Shown here: positions 37,681 to 46,908 of the stretch, piece after piece
Position numbering within the stretch: the first letter of the stretch is position 1
Layout: each line of letters opens with the position of its first letter
Assembly: GCF_000814005.1 (NCBI RefSeq)
Contig: NZ_JWLK01000005.1
Coordinates: 310,001 to 374,000, forward strand
Length of the DNA: 64,000 nt
Source: Ruegeria sp. ANG-S4
Lineage (GTDB): Bacteria > Pseudomonadota > Alphaproteobacteria > Rhodobacterales > Rhodobacteraceae
Reading direction: 5' to 3'
Notes under the pieces: model-generated
The model's input: the letters and a program-made list of their open reading frames with translations, nothing else
Database searches by the model: none
Told to the model about the DNA's origin: nothing
Position numbers and translations under genes: made by a program

Positions 37681-38900
37681 ACCGGAACCTCCTGACTGCG
37701 GGGTCGTGAACGCCCGATTATGAACAATAGGATGGCAATATTGAGGCCGTTCCATAAAATCCCGTTGATAAAGGCCAATTGATAACTTCCGGTTAAGTCG
37801 TAAATCCAACCTGACATCCAGCCGCCCAAAGCCATGCCCAGGATGGTCATCATCATGACAAATCCAACCCGTGCACCGGCCTCTTTCGGTGGCATGTACT
37901 CGCGAACAACCAATGCATAGCTTGGCACGATGCCCCCCTGGGCCAGACCGAATAGCAGGCTGATAACGTAAAGCTGTGCCAGACCGTCATACGGCAGGAA
38001 AAGAAAGAGGGCGATGCACTGCAAAACCGAGCCGATGAGCAAAGTGTAGATTCCACCCAGCTTGTCGGCGACCAACCCCGATACGATGCGGCTGACAACA
38101 CCGCCCATTAACATGAACGACAGCATTTCTGCGCCGATAACCGGACCATAGCCCAGACCCACACAGTAAGAGACGATGTGAACCTGTGGCATGGACATCG
38201 CCACGCAACACCCGATCCCGGCCAGACCCAGAACATATTGCAGTGCCCGAGGTGAGATGCCGACGCTACGCGCGTTGATCCGGGCTTTGCTGGCGGCCGC
38301 GTCGTGCGCCTCATCCGGAACCTGACGCCGCAAAAGCAATGACAGGGGAATGACGACGGCCAACGTCACGACTGCCAGGGTCAAATAGACCTGCTGCCAT
38401 CCATCCCGCACCAGAATGCCGGACAGCAAAAGGGGCCAGATTGCGCCCGACAGGTAGTTGCCACTTGCGACCAAGGCCACGGCGATGCCGCGTCGTTTCA
38501 TGAACCAGTGGGATATGTCGGCGATCAGTGGGCCGAACCCAATCGAAGTTCCCAGTCCAAGAAACAAGTGTGCGACTGAAAGAAGGACCATGTTCGGTGA
38601 CAGCGTCGCAACCAGAAAACTGAGGGCGCTGAGCGCAGCGGCCCCGATCAACGCTTTTGTAACGCCCATCCGGTCGACCAACTGGCCCAACCACATATTG
38701 CCCAGCGCAAAACCGATCATGGCAAGCGTATAGGGCATGGATGCCTCGGCCCGTCCCGCGCCGAACTGTGCCTCGACTGCGGGCATCACGACGATGACCG
38801 CCCACATTCCCACATTTGCGACTGTTGCGATCAAAAGTGTGATTGCGAGGCGCAGCCATGAATAGCCACTGTCATGTATTTCGTGATTCATGGGCGCCAC
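37677..38900 (-). CDS. MFS transporter, monocarboxylate/OFA-like
   Basis: A 407-residue protein with 12 membrane helices resembling the oxalate/formate and monocarboxylate branch of the MFS (MWLGQLVDRMGVTKALIGA cut, GLGTSIGFGPLIADISHWF cut). It is the first gene of a two-gene operon with the YceI protein. A TCACAA-N3-TTGTGA dyad lies 29 bases upstream. The substrate is probably an organic anion, but this is a weak inference. Confidence 0.85.
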   Translation of the reverse strand: MAPMNHEIHDSGYSWLRLAITLLIATVANVGMWAVIVVMPAVEAQFGAGRAEASMPYTLAMIGFALGNMWLGQLVDRMGVTKALIGAAALSALSFLVATLSPNMVLLSVAHLFLGLGTSIGFGPLIADISHWFMKRRGIAVALVASGNYLSGAIWPLLLSGILVRDGWQQVYLTLAVVTLAVVIPLSLLLRRQVPDEAHDAAASKARINARSVGISPRALQYVLGLAGIGCCVAMSMPQVHIVSYCVGLGYGPVIGAEMLSFMLMGGVVSRIVSGLVADKLGGIYTLLIGSVLQCIALFLFLPYDGLAQLYVISLLFGLAQGGIVPSYALVVREYMPPKEAGARVGFVMMMTILGMALGGWMSGWIYDLTGSYQLAFINGILWNGLNIAILLFIIGRSRPRSQEVPV

Positions 38901-38928
38901 GCTAGGGCGCGGATTGCGATTTTACCAG

Positions 38929-38943
38929 TCACAAGTTTTGTGA
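38929..38943. promoter_or_regulatory. Candidate operator upstream of the MFS-yceI operon
   Basis: A perfect 6-base inverted repeat, TCACAA-GTT-TTGTGA, lies 29 bases before the MFS start, where a repressor would block transcription or ribosome access. The regulator is not encoded nearby. Confidence 0.5.
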
Positions 38944-39074
38944 TTGAAATTGTGTGGAAATTTTTTGGGTATGGGGGCTTTCCCCACGCCCTCGGAGCGC
39001 GTCATTTGGTGGCGGTCCGAGGGTTGATTGAAAGGGCTGAAGCCATTGGCTGCCGAGCAGCAAACGGTGAATGC

Positions 39075-39830
39075 CTAGAGCAGCCGTATCGCCATGCCGC
39101 CATCAACCGCGACCGGAGCCCCTGTGACAAAGCTTGCGCGATCCGACAGCAGGAACAGCGCGGATTGCGCAATCTCCTTCGGATCGGCCATACGTTTCAT
39201 GGGGTGCAATCCGGCGATGAAGTCGTGCGTTGCTGTGTCTGTGCCGGCCATTTCCGTCTTCGTCCCACCCGGCAAGATCGTGTTGATGCGTACACCGTTT
39301 GCCGCGTGGTCAGAGGCCAATGACTGGGCAAACCCAATCAGACCCGCCTTTGACGCGGCATAGGCCCCCATACCGGGCATGCCGCCGTTGCTGAAACCAA
39401 CAAAAGTGCTGGTGAAGACAATGGACCCTTCACCTCGTTTTTCGATTGCAGGTATCTGTGCTTTTGCGGCGTAGAACGCGCTGGTTAGGTTTGTCGTGAG
39501 GACGGATTGCCAGTTTTCGGATGCCATTTCGGGAATTGGCCCCATCTCTCCCACGATCCCGGCATTGTTGAACGCGCCATCAAGGCCGCCAAATTCCTGC
39601 TCGGCCAGGTCCACAAGGGCTTGGGCATATCCTTCGTCGGTTACGTCGCCGGACAGGCAGACGGCGCGGCCCTTGTTTTGTGCAATCTGGTCGACAATCG
39701 CGCTCAACTGCGCCGTGCGTCGTGCGCCCAGAACGACATTTGCGCCTTCTGATGCAAAAAGAAGCGCCGCCGCCGCGCCGATTCCGCTGCTTGCTCCGGT
39801 AATGATGATGGTTTTGTTTCCGAGTTCCAT
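39075..39830 (-). CDS. SDR family oxidoreductase
   Basis: A 251-residue classical short-chain dehydrogenase/reductase. The GASSGIG cofactor loop is at residues 12-18, NNAG near 89, and the catalytic Ser, Tyr and Lys fall in FTSTFVG and YAASK near 155. It reduces or oxidises an alcohol/carbonyl substrate with NAD(P)(H). The C-terminal VDGGMAIRLL is typical. The substrate cannot be predicted, and the gene stands alone behind a regulatory region with a large inverted repeat. Confidence 0.93.
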   Translation of the reverse strand: MELGNKTIIITGASSGIGAAAALLFASEGANVVLGARRTAQLSAIVDQIAQNKGRAVCLSGDVTDEGYAQALVDLAEQEFGGLDGAFNNAGIVGEMGPIPEMASENWQSVLTTNLTSAFYAAKAQIPAIEKRGEGSIVFTSTFVGFSNGGMPGMGAYAASKAGLIGFAQSLASDHAANGVRINTILPGGTKTEMAGTDTATHDFIAGLHPMKRMADPKEIAQSALFLLSDRASFVTGAPVAVDGGMAIRLL

Positions 39831-39887
39831 AGTGATGCCTTTCGATGGTGTCGTGCCTATCGACTAAGCAATCAGGGGTGTTCTGAA

Positions 39888-39943
39888 CGACCCGTTTCTT
39901 GCGGGTGTTCAACGGCCTTGTTTCAATGAGCAGGAAACGGGTC
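39888..39943. promoter_or_regulatory. Long-arm inverted repeat upstream of the SDR gene
   Basis: CGACCCGTTTC at 39888-39898 and its inverted copy at 39934-39943 (10 exact bases, with further partial matches on the inner side) bracket 35 bases about 60-110 bases before the SDR start. Either a paired operator or a transcribed hairpin is possible. Confidence 0.4.
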
Positions 39944-40053
39944 GGAGAAGGAAACTCTTGCGAAAATCTGTGGGGCTTCCTAGCCCGCCTATGACCCAAT
40001 TCCGCTGTTGAGTTTTTTGACCAAATCCGGACCAGGCAGGATGTTGCGCTGTC

Positions 40054-40671
40054 TCAGGAGGTGTCCTCGGTCGCAACGCGTCTCAGATGCAGTCCGGCGC
40101 GTGATCTGGTCTGGGTGGCGTGCCAGCTGATCGGGGGCAGGGCCCGGGCGCGGCGGCGGGTCAGGGTCCAGCGGCGGGCTTCTGCGTGATGTTTTGCAGC
40201 CATGTGCCACCGCGTCTCGACCCCTTGCGCACCACCGTCTCCGGGCGTCAACAACAGCCCCAGCTGAGCTTGTCCCATCGAACCACCTTGTTCAGCAGCC
40301 AAATGCATCCGTCGCACCGGTGTCAGCCCCGGCGCGCCGGGCAGGTCACCGATGATCAGCGGGATGGCCCCGCTGCGCAGCGCCTCTTCCATGCACCACA
40401 GCAGATCCTCGGCGCGGGTGGGGCGGACAAAGATGAACCGGGCCGGGTCTGCAAAGGCCATCATCCCGTCTGGGTTCAACTGACCCGGCTCCCATGCGGG
40501 TGAAATCCACAAGACCGGCCCCCGCGCCTGACCGGCCAGCCACATGGCAAAGCTGCGGCGGGCGGGGCCGCACGCCTCGTGAACACGGGCCAGCTGCAGG
40601 GTGATCTGCGGGTGCAGGCTGATCCCCGGTGCCTCACGTGCAGGTTTACGGCTTAGAAGATGTGTAGACAT
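40054..40671 (-). CDS. ImuA-like SOS protein, orphan
   Basis: A 205-residue protein resembling ImuA (SulA/RecA-like) in its central LLWCMEEALRSGAIPLIIGDL segment and the RRMHLAAEQGG helix, which match the ImuA core. ImuA, ImuB and DnaE2 form the alphaproteobacterial mutasome for error-prone repair. Neither imuB nor dnaE2 is next to it, so it is either detached from a locus elsewhere or a diverged paralogue. A LexA box lies 17 bases before its start, which supports SOS induction. Walker-type nucleotide-binding motifs are not evident. Confidence 0.75.
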   Translation of the reverse strand: MSTHLLSRKPAREAPGISLHPQITLQLARVHEACGPARRSFAMWLAGQARGPVLWISPAWEPGQLNPDGMMAFADPARFIFVRPTRAEDLLWCMEEALRSGAIPLIIGDLPGAPGLTPVRRMHLAAEQGGSMGQAQLGLLLTPGDGGAQGVETRWHMAAKHHAEARRWTLTRRRARALPPISWHATQTRSRAGLHLRRVATEDTS

Positions 40672-40687
40672 GCCGCCAATCTAGCAT

Positions 40688-40702
40688 GTTCCTATTTTGT
40701 TC
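40688..40702 (-). promoter_or_regulatory. LexA (SOS) box of the ImuA-like gene
   Basis: GTTC-CTATTTT-GTTC is an exact match to the alphaproteobacterial LexA consensus GTTC-N7-GTTC. It is 17 bases before the ImuA-like start codon, in the gap before the aspartic protease gene, where LexA binding would block transcription until DNA damage. Confidence 0.85.
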
Positions 40703-40730
40703 TCAATCGTCGAGTTGGGCCGCCGACCCA

Positions 40731-41312
40731 TCAACGCGACAAAATCAAACGTCCATTTGCAAACTGAATGTTCGAGAACCGGTGCAGATAGTCCATACCC
40801 AGAAGCGACCGATGCAACTCACCCTCGTTAACCCAGGCCGAGACGTTGGTGTCGGTAATTGGTCCCAGCGTCAGCGTTTGCAGACGCACGGGCGCGGTAC
40901 GCACTTCCCCGTTTGCTGTGGCAGCGCGGCCGAAATAGTTCAATTGATCGGGGTCTATGCCAATGCGTTCCGCGTCCTGTTCGCTCAGGACAATCTGACT
41001 GGCGCCGGTGTCGACAAGAAACGTGATCGGTTCTCCGTTTACGGACACCGGAAGATAGTAGTGACCGTCCTGTGCACGGGGCACCTCGATCGTTTCGCCG
41101 GTTACGGTCATCTGAGGGGCAGGGCCAACGGTCGTGCGAATGTCTTCCCACAAGCCGACAACGGCAATCACACCAATGAAGATAAAGACCCACGCCATCG
41201 CCTGTTGCAGCGTTTTATTCAGCGTTTCGCGGTTTTGCGAAATGAACCAAGCCACGACGGCTGCGCCAAGCAGGCTCAGATACGCCAAACGTGCAATGCT
41301 ATCGCCATCCAT
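40731..41312 (-). CDS. Retropepsin-like clan AA aspartic protease (TIGR02281 type)
   Basis: A 193-residue protein with two N-terminal membrane helices (about 7-20 and 32-55) and a periplasmic single-lobe aspartic protease domain whose catalytic motif is LVDTGAS near residue 98. The flanking ITF and IVLSEQDAERIG segments match the TIGR02281 family. As a single-lobe enzyme it would need to dimerise. Substrate unknown. Confidence 0.9.
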   Translation of the reverse strand: MDGDSIARLAYLSLLGAAVVAWFISQNRETLNKTLQQAMAWVFIFIGVIAVVGLWEDIRTTVGPAPQMTVTGETIEVPRAQDGHYYLPVSVNGEPITFLVDTGASQIVLSEQDAERIGIDPDQLNYFGRAATANGEVRTAPVRLQTLTLGPITDTNVSAWVNEGELHRSLLGMDYLHRFSNIQFANGRLILSR

Positions 41313-41352
41313 ACCAATACCTTTACCCGTTCACACGATTATATATGGGCAT

Positions 41353-41973
41353 TTATGACGCAAAACCAAAGGCCTTGAGGCCATCCAGAATGAACTGAAC
41401 CGACAAGGCCGCCAAAAGCATTCCCAACAGCCGGGTCAGAACGTTAAGCCCGGTCTTCCCCAATATCCGTGCGATGAGGCCACCGGACAGGAAAAACACA
41501 AAAACCACCGCCATGACCGCCAGCATCACGGCACATGCCGCAGCTATTCCCGGGATTCCGGGGTTTTGTCCGGCCAGCAGGATAATCGTGGCGATCGAAC
41601 CGGGGCCTGCAATCAATGGAATGGCCAACGGAAAGACAGACGGGTCAGGGCGCTCTTCTTCTTCGGCGCGGTTTTCGCGCCGTTTCGTGCGCCGCTCGAA
41701 CAGCATGTCGAGCGCGGTCAGGAACAAAAGCGCGCCACCGGCAACGCGGAAAGCCGGCATGGAAATACCGACAAACCCAAGCACCGCCTCGCCAAAGGCC
41801 GCAAATGCGATCAGGATGAACACGGCCGTCAGACAGGAGCGGATGGCGATTTTCCGTCGGGCGGACGCCTCCATGTCTTGCGTCAGCGCAACGAAGATCG
41901 GCGTGGTTCCGAACGGGTCAATGACCACAAACATCGTCGTAAATGCGGTTATGAAAAACGCCAATTCGATCAT
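41353..41973 (-). CDS. MarC family membrane protein
   Basis: A 206-residue inner-membrane protein with six helices, including the VIDPFGTTPIFVALT start and IPLIAGPGSIAT near residue 115, both hallmarks of the MarC/UPF0056 family. Despite the name, a role in multiple antibiotic resistance has not held up, and the function is unknown. The start overlaps the ABC-F stop by 4 bases, so it is translationally coupled to it. Confidence 0.93.
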   Translation of the reverse strand: MIELAFFITAFTTMFVVIDPFGTTPIFVALTQDMEASARRKIAIRSCLTAVFILIAFAAFGEAVLGFVGISMPAFRVAGGALLFLTALDMLFERRTKRRENRAEEEERPDPSVFPLAIPLIAGPGSIATIILLAGQNPGIPGIAAACAVMLAVMAVVFVFFLSGGLIARILGKTGLNVLTRLLGMLLAALSVQFILDGLKAFGFAS

Positions 41974-43823
41974 GCGGCGTTCTCGGCGTTTTCAAGGCGT
42001 TCTGCGGCGGCAACCCACAGTGCCTCGGCCTTGTTCATGGCCTCGACCACTTCGGCGAATTTGCGGTTCCAGGTTTCAAGATCGTTGATCCGGTCATCCT
42101 CATACAGCGCCGGATCAGCCAGTTTCGCTGAAAGTTTTTCGTGCATATCCGTCAGCTTTTCGATCCGATCCTCGCATTTGCGCAGATCGGCGCGCAGGGC
42201 CAGCATGGCATCGCGCGAGGGCCGCTTTGGCTTTGCGGTCTGCGGCTTTGCCTTCACCGGCTTGTCACGGGCCAACAGCATGGCGCGGTAGGCTTCGAGG
42301 TCACCGTCATAGGGTTTGACGGTGCCGTCAGAGACCAGCCACAGCCGGTCTGCCACCAGTGACAGCAGGTGCATGTCGTGACTGACCAGCACGACCGCGC
42401 CGGTATAAGTGGTCAGGGCCTCGACCAATGCCTCGCGGCTTTCGATGTCCAGATGGTTGGTCGGTTCATCGAGGATCAGCATGTGCGGCGCGTCGATTGT
42501 GGCAATCAGCAAAGACAAACGCGCCTTTTGCCCGCCCGACAGCCGACCGACCAGCGTTTCCGCCTGATCGGCGTTCATCCCGAACCCGGCCAGACGTGAC
42601 CGCCACTTGCCCGGTGCCTCATCCGGGCGCAGTCGTCGCAGGTGATCCAGCGGTGTTTCGTCCACATGCAGTTCATCCACCTGATGTTGCGCGAAATAGC
42701 CAATGCGCAGCTTGTTGCTGCGCGTCATCTTTCCGGCCATCAACGGCAGTCGGTCCGACAAGAGCTTGGACAGCGTCGACTTACCCTGACCGTTCTTCCC
42801 CAACAGCGCGATGCGATCATCCTGATCAATGCGCAGGTTCAGGCGGCGCAGGACTTCTGTCTCACCATAGCCCGTCACACCGCCTTCAATCTGAATGATC
42901 GGCGGCGACAGTTCCTCTGGCTCGGGGAACGAAAACGCGCGCAATGCCGCCTCTTGCGGGGTCGAGACCAGTTGAATGCGTTCGATCATCTTCAGGCGCG
43001 ATTGGGCCTGCACCGCCTTGGACGCCTTATAGCGAAAGCGATCCACAAAGCTCTGCAAATGCGCGATGCGAGCCTTTGCCTTGGCGTTTTCGGACTCCGC
43101 CTGCGCCAGACGCTCGGCCCGGCGCTCGGCGAACTTGTCGTAGGGCACCGCATAGTAGGTCAGCTTGCGGTCTTCCAGATGAAGGATCGATCCCACCGCA
43201 CGGTTCAGCAGGCCCCGGTCATGGCTGATGATAATCACCGTGTGGGGATACTTCGCCAGATAGCTTTCCAGCCACAGCGCGCCTTCAAGGTCGAGATAGT
43301 TGGTGGGTTCGTCCAACAGCAACAGATCGGGCTGCGAGAACAGCACCGCCGCCAGTGCAACGCGCATCCGCCAACCGCCGGAGAAATCCGAGCAGGGTTT
43401 TTGCTGGTCTTCATCATCAAAGCCCAACCCCTTGAGGATCGAGGCTGCGCGCGCCTCTGCAGACCACGCATCAATATCGGCCAGACGGGTCTGAATCTCG
43501 GCAATACGGGCCGGGTCTTCGGCGCTGTCGGCCTCGGCCATCAGTGCGCTGCGCTCGGTATCGGCGGCCAGCACCGTGTTGATCAGCGAGACATCGGACG
43601 AAGGCGCCTCTTGAGCGACCCCGCCAATCCGGGCGCGTTTTGGCAGGACGATATTGCCGGACTCCAGCGCCAACTCACCGCGAATCAAGCGAAAGAGGGT
43701 TGTCTTGCCTGTCCCGTTCCGTCCCACAAGCCCAACCTTGTGACCATCGGGAATGGTGGCACTGGCCCCATCGAACAGCGGGCGACCTTCAACGGCATAA
43801 GTTATGTCTTCGATCCGTAGCAT
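41970..43823 (-). CDS. ABC-F family ATPase
   Basis: A 617-residue soluble protein with two ABC nucleotide-binding domains and no membrane part. Walker A motifs are GRNGTGKTT (about residue 36) and GKNGQGKST (about 345), signature motifs DFSGGWRMR and RLSGGQKAR, with the P-site-tRNA-interaction linker between (about 240-320) and a C-terminal coiled coil. ABC-F proteins act on ribosomes as translation factors. The layout looks like the Uup/YheS group. The start at 43823 gives the usual MLRIEDI N-terminus; the longer frame crosses into the divergent gene's leader. Confidence 0.93.
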   Translation of the reverse strand: MLRIEDITYAVEGRPLFDGASATIPDGHKVGLVGRNGTGKTTLFRLIRGELALESGNIVLPKRARIGGVAQEAPSSDVSLINTVLAADTERSALMAEADSAEDPARIAEIQTRLADIDAWSAEARAASILKGLGFDDEDQQKPCSDFSGGWRMRVALAAVLFSQPDLLLLDEPTNYLDLEGALWLESYLAKYPHTVIIISHDRGLLNRAVGSILHLEDRKLTYYAVPYDKFAERRAERLAQAESENAKAKARIAHLQSFVDRFRYKASKAVQAQSRLKMIERIQLVSTPQEAALRAFSFPEPEELSPPIIQIEGGVTGYGETEVLRRLNLRIDQDDRIALLGKNGQGKSTLSKLLSDRLPLMAGKMTRSNKLRIGYFAQHQVDELHVDETPLDHLRRLRPDEAPGKWRSRLAGFGMNADQAETLVGRLSGGQKARLSLLIATIDAPHMLILDEPTNHLDIESREALVEALTTYTGAVVLVSHDMHLLSLVADRLWLVSDGTVKPYDGDLEAYRAMLLARDKPVKAKPQTAKPKRPSRDAMLALRADLRKCEDRIEKLTDMHEKLSAKLADPALYEDDRINDLETWNRKFAEVVEAMNKAEALWVAAAERLENAENAA

Positions 43824-43958
43824 GCGTGGTGTGTGGCCCAAGCGGCTTGCCGGGTCAATCCACCAAGGGCGGGAGCACCCAACCTTGTACTTGGCAGGGC
43901 CCAACCGACGCTGCATACTCACAGCATTTCGAACAAACTGATACTATCGAGGGTTGAG

Positions 43959-45524
43959 ATGGCCAACATTGTGGTGTGCTGCGACGGGACCTGGAATTCT
44001 GCCAACAACAAGGATGGGCAACTTCCTGCTCCGACAAATGTCCGCAAGTTCTTTGCGGATGTGGCCGAGAAGGATGACGAAAACGTCGCGCAAAAAACCT
44101 ATTACAGAAATGGTGTGGGAACCAGTGGCGGCGTCTTCAAGCGTTTGCTCGGCGGGGCGATCGGGCTTGGGTTGGAAGACGGCATCAAGAGTGCTTACAA
44201 GTTTCTGTCCGAAACTTATGAGCGCGGCGACAAGATTTTCCTGATCGGCTTCAGCCGGGGTGCCTACACCGCGCGCAGCCTGGCAGGTATGGTGTGCAGC
44301 CTGGGCCTGTGCGACCTGACCAACCCAAACCTGTCAGAGGAAGAAAAATGGGCCGCCGTCCGTGCGGCGCTGATCCGTTATCAGACCGAAAAGAAAGATG
44401 GCAAGGTCGGCTTCATGCAACGGCATGTCTGGCTGAAACAAACCAAAGAGTTGCAGGGGTTCGATTTCGATCAGGAGGTGCCCGTCCACTTTCTCGGGGT
44501 CTGGGACACGGTCGGTTCGCTTGGCATCCCCGATGATCTGGGCCTGTTGAAAGCCCTGATCGGTGATCCGCGCAAACACGCGTTTCATGACACCAAGTTG
44601 AGCGACAAGGTCTCTCATGCGCGCCATGCAGTTGCAATCGATGAACGCCGTGTGGATTTCACCCCAACGCTCTGGACCGATGTGGATAGCGGTCAGGCAA
44701 AGCAGGTTTGGTTTCCCGGAGTACACGGTGATGTGGGCGGCAGTTATTCAGATCACGATCTGGGCGACCTGACTTTGGAATGGATGATGCGCGAAGCCAA
44801 AGACAAAGGTCTGGCTTTTCGCTATGGGGCATTCGTGCGGCTGACAGATAATCCGCAAGGACAGATGCACGACTCCGTCACCGGCTTGTTCAAGGTGCGG
44901 CGGACCCGTCCGCGCTCGGTCCCCAGCTTTACGGCCAAACATGACGACCGCTCGGAACTAAGCGCTCCAGCGCTTGTGCGGCACCGGCGCCCGGCGCAGG
45001 GCGAGGTGGCATACTGGCCCTGCCGGCATCTGCAGATTGGTGAGTCCGTGCCCCTTAAGATACGCGCCGGAGAGCGGTGGAATCGCACGGGGCTGTTCAT
45101 CGAAAAAGCGGGCCATTATCGGTTGCAGGCCGAGGGCGAGTGGTTGGATGCCAGTATCAAGGCTGGTCCGGAAGGTGCATATGACGGGTTTCATGTTGCA
45201 AAAGGGGCTTACCTGCTGGCTGCGCTGCCCGAGGCGTATCGAGGTGCGTTGCGTGCGTTCCGGCAGACGCGCAATGCCGACAATTCCTTCTCGCGCCGCT
45301 TGTCCCGTGCCCCATGGTTCGCGCTGATTGGCGTGGTTTCCAGCGGCAAAGGTGTCAACACCGATACCAAGAAATTGGATACGCATCAGTATTTCGAGAT
45401 CGGACGGGACTACGATCTATTCGCCGAGGGTGATGGGTTTCTGTATGCGTTCGCCAATGACGCCTGGGCGACGTACGGAAACAACGCCGGGCATCTCACT
45501 TTGAGGGTTGAACGGGTCGGGTAA
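43959..45524 (+). CDS. DUF2235 alpha/beta hydrolase with a C-terminal lectin-like domain
   Basis: A 521-residue protein. The N-terminal CCDGTWN and a GFSRGAY nucleophile elbow near residue 98 (GxSxG) identify the DUF2235 domain, related to Tle1-type phospholipases of type VI secretion. From about residue 370 to the end, a beta-rich region ends in FANDAWATYGNNAGHLTL, reduced here to its key FANDAW and YGNN, which resembles the PA-IL/LecA-like carbohydrate-binding fold. No signal peptide is seen and no secretion genes are near. The start has a GAGGG site. A lipid-hydrolysing, glycan-binding enzyme is inferred; an effector role is unproven. Confidence 0.85.
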   Translation: MANIVVCCDGTWNSANNKDGQLPAPTNVRKFFADVAEKDDENVAQKTYYRNGVGTSGGVFKRLLGGAIGLGLEDGIKSAYKFLSETYERGDKIFLIGFSRGAYTARSLAGMVCSLGLCDLTNPNLSEEEKWAAVRAALIRYQTEKKDGKVGFMQRHVWLKQTKELQGFDFDQEVPVHFLGVWDTVGSLGIPDDLGLLKALIGDPRKHAFHDTKLSDKVSHARHAVAIDERRVDFTPTLWTDVDSGQAKQVWFPGVHGDVGGSYSDHDLGDLTLEWMMREAKDKGLAFRYGAFVRLTDNPQGQMHDSVTGLFKVRRTRPRSVPSFTAKHDDRSELSAPALVRHRRPAQGEVAYWPCRHLQIGESVPLKIRAGERWNRTGLFIEKAGHYRLQAEGEWLDASIKAGPEGAYDGFHVAKGAYLLAALPEAYRGALRAFRQTRNADNSFSRRLSRAPWFALIGVVSSGKGVNTDTKKLDTHQYFEIGRDYDLFAEGDGFLYAFANDAWATYGNNAGHLTLRVERVG

Positions 45525-45602
45525 ATTTGGCCTGCCCCAAGGTGTGTTCAAGCCCGGGGTGATGTGTTAGCGCTGCTCCGATTGGATTCTAACGGTTTGA
45601 AT

Positions 45603-46805
45603 ATGCGAGCGGCCCAGACGCCTCCTTCATTGTTTACGCTGATTTTTGCCACGGCGCTGTCGGTTCTTACGCTGAATATGTTCCTGCCGTCGCTGGCGCA
45701 TATGAGCGAGGATTTCGGCGTCGATTATGGCCTCGTGAACCTCTCGGTTGCGGGGTATCTGGCCGTTTCTGCGGTGCTGCAGCTGATCATGGGGCCTTTG
45801 TCGGATCGCTATGGTCGCAGGCCGATCCTGTTGATTAGCATGACGATATTTGTCGCGGCCTCCATCGCCTGCGTGATGGCCGAGTCGATCTGGGCTTTTC
45901 TTGGGTTTCGAATGGTTCAGGCCGCTGTTGTGGCCGGTCCAGTGCTGTCCAGCGCCTCGATCCGCGACCTCTATCCGCCTAACGAGGCCGCCAGCAAACT
46001 GGGTTATGTCGCGATGGCGATGGCGCTTGCCCCCATGCTTGGCCCGATGCTGGGCGGCGCGCTGGATATGCTCTTTGGCTGGCGTGCCGGGTTTGTCCTT
46101 TACTCGGTGCTGGGCGCGGGTTTGCTGACCCTGCTTTGGTTTGACATGGGCGAGACCAACACCAATCGCTCGTCCACCTTTGCGGCGCAGTTGAAGGAGT
46201 ATCCGCACCTGTTTCGCGCGCGCCGGTTCTGGGGCTATGCGCTGTGTGCCGCGTTTTCGATTGGCGGTTTTTTCAGCTTTATCACCGGCGCACCGCTGGT
46301 GGCTGCTGCCTGGTTCGACCTGAGCCCTGCGATGCTGGGGCTGGGTATCGGGATCATCACCGGCGGCTTTATGGTCGGGAACTATATTACCGGGCGCATC
46401 GCTGCGCATACGAAGCTGACAACCATGATACTGATGGGCAGGATCGTTGCCTCAACCGGGCCCTTCATCGGGTTGCTTTTGTTCATTGCCGGTCTGGGTT
46501 CGGTCTGGGTGTTCTTCGGCTCTGCCATCTGCGTCGGATTTGGCAACGGGCTGACCAACGCCAACGCGTCGGCGGGCGTCATGTCGGTGCGTCCGAAACT
46601 GGCGGGCAGCGCTGCCGGGCTGTCGGGCGCGATGATCGTTGCGCTCGGCGCGGTACTGACCTCGATGACCGGGGCTTTGGTCAGCCCCGAGAATGGGCCT
46701 TATCTGGTTCTGGGAATGATGTGCGCGAGTAGCTTCATCGGTCTACTGGCGGTGCTTTATGTACGTCGCGTCGACCGCTTGGACCCGCTGCCGGATGCGA
46801 TCTGA
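45603..46805 (+). CDS. MFS multidrug transporter, Bcr/CflA family
   Basis: A 400-residue inner-membrane protein with 12 helices. The GPLSDRYGRRPILL motif A near residue 64 and the LPSLAHMSEDFGV start fit drug:H+ antiporters of the Bcr/CflA group. Start at 45603 gives the standard N-terminus; the frame runs to 45564. It follows the DUF2235 gene after 78 bases. Likely exports small toxic compounds or metabolites. Confidence 0.9.
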   Translation: MRAAQTPPSLFTLIFATALSVLTLNMFLPSLAHMSEDFGVDYGLVNLSVAGYLAVSAVLQLIMGPLSDRYGRRPILLISMTIFVAASIACVMAESIWAFLGFRMVQAAVVAGPVLSSASIRDLYPPNEAASKLGYVAMAMALAPMLGPMLGGALDMLFGWRAGFVLYSVLGAGLLTLLWFDMGETNTNRSSTFAAQLKEYPHLFRARRFWGYALCAAFSIGGFFSFITGAPLVAAAWFDLSPAMLGLGIGIITGGFMVGNYITGRIAAHTKLTTMILMGRIVASTGPFIGLLLFIAGLGSVWVFFGSAICVGFGNGLTNANASAGVMSVRPKLAGSAAGLSGAMIVALGAVLTSMTGALVSPENGPYLVLGMMCASSFIGLLAVLYVRRVDRLDPLPDAI

Positions 46806-46908
46806 TCACCGGGACATCATAACACTTTTCATAGGGCAAATACCGTGATAGGCGGCGCGCGATGGATTTCGGCGCACACCTTGCGCCACATTGTAAGGAG
46901 AGGCCGAC

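Noticed and set aside
42642..43820. A 392-residue open frame on the plus strand
   Set aside because: Antisense to the ABC-F gene, whose Walker and signature motifs are intact.
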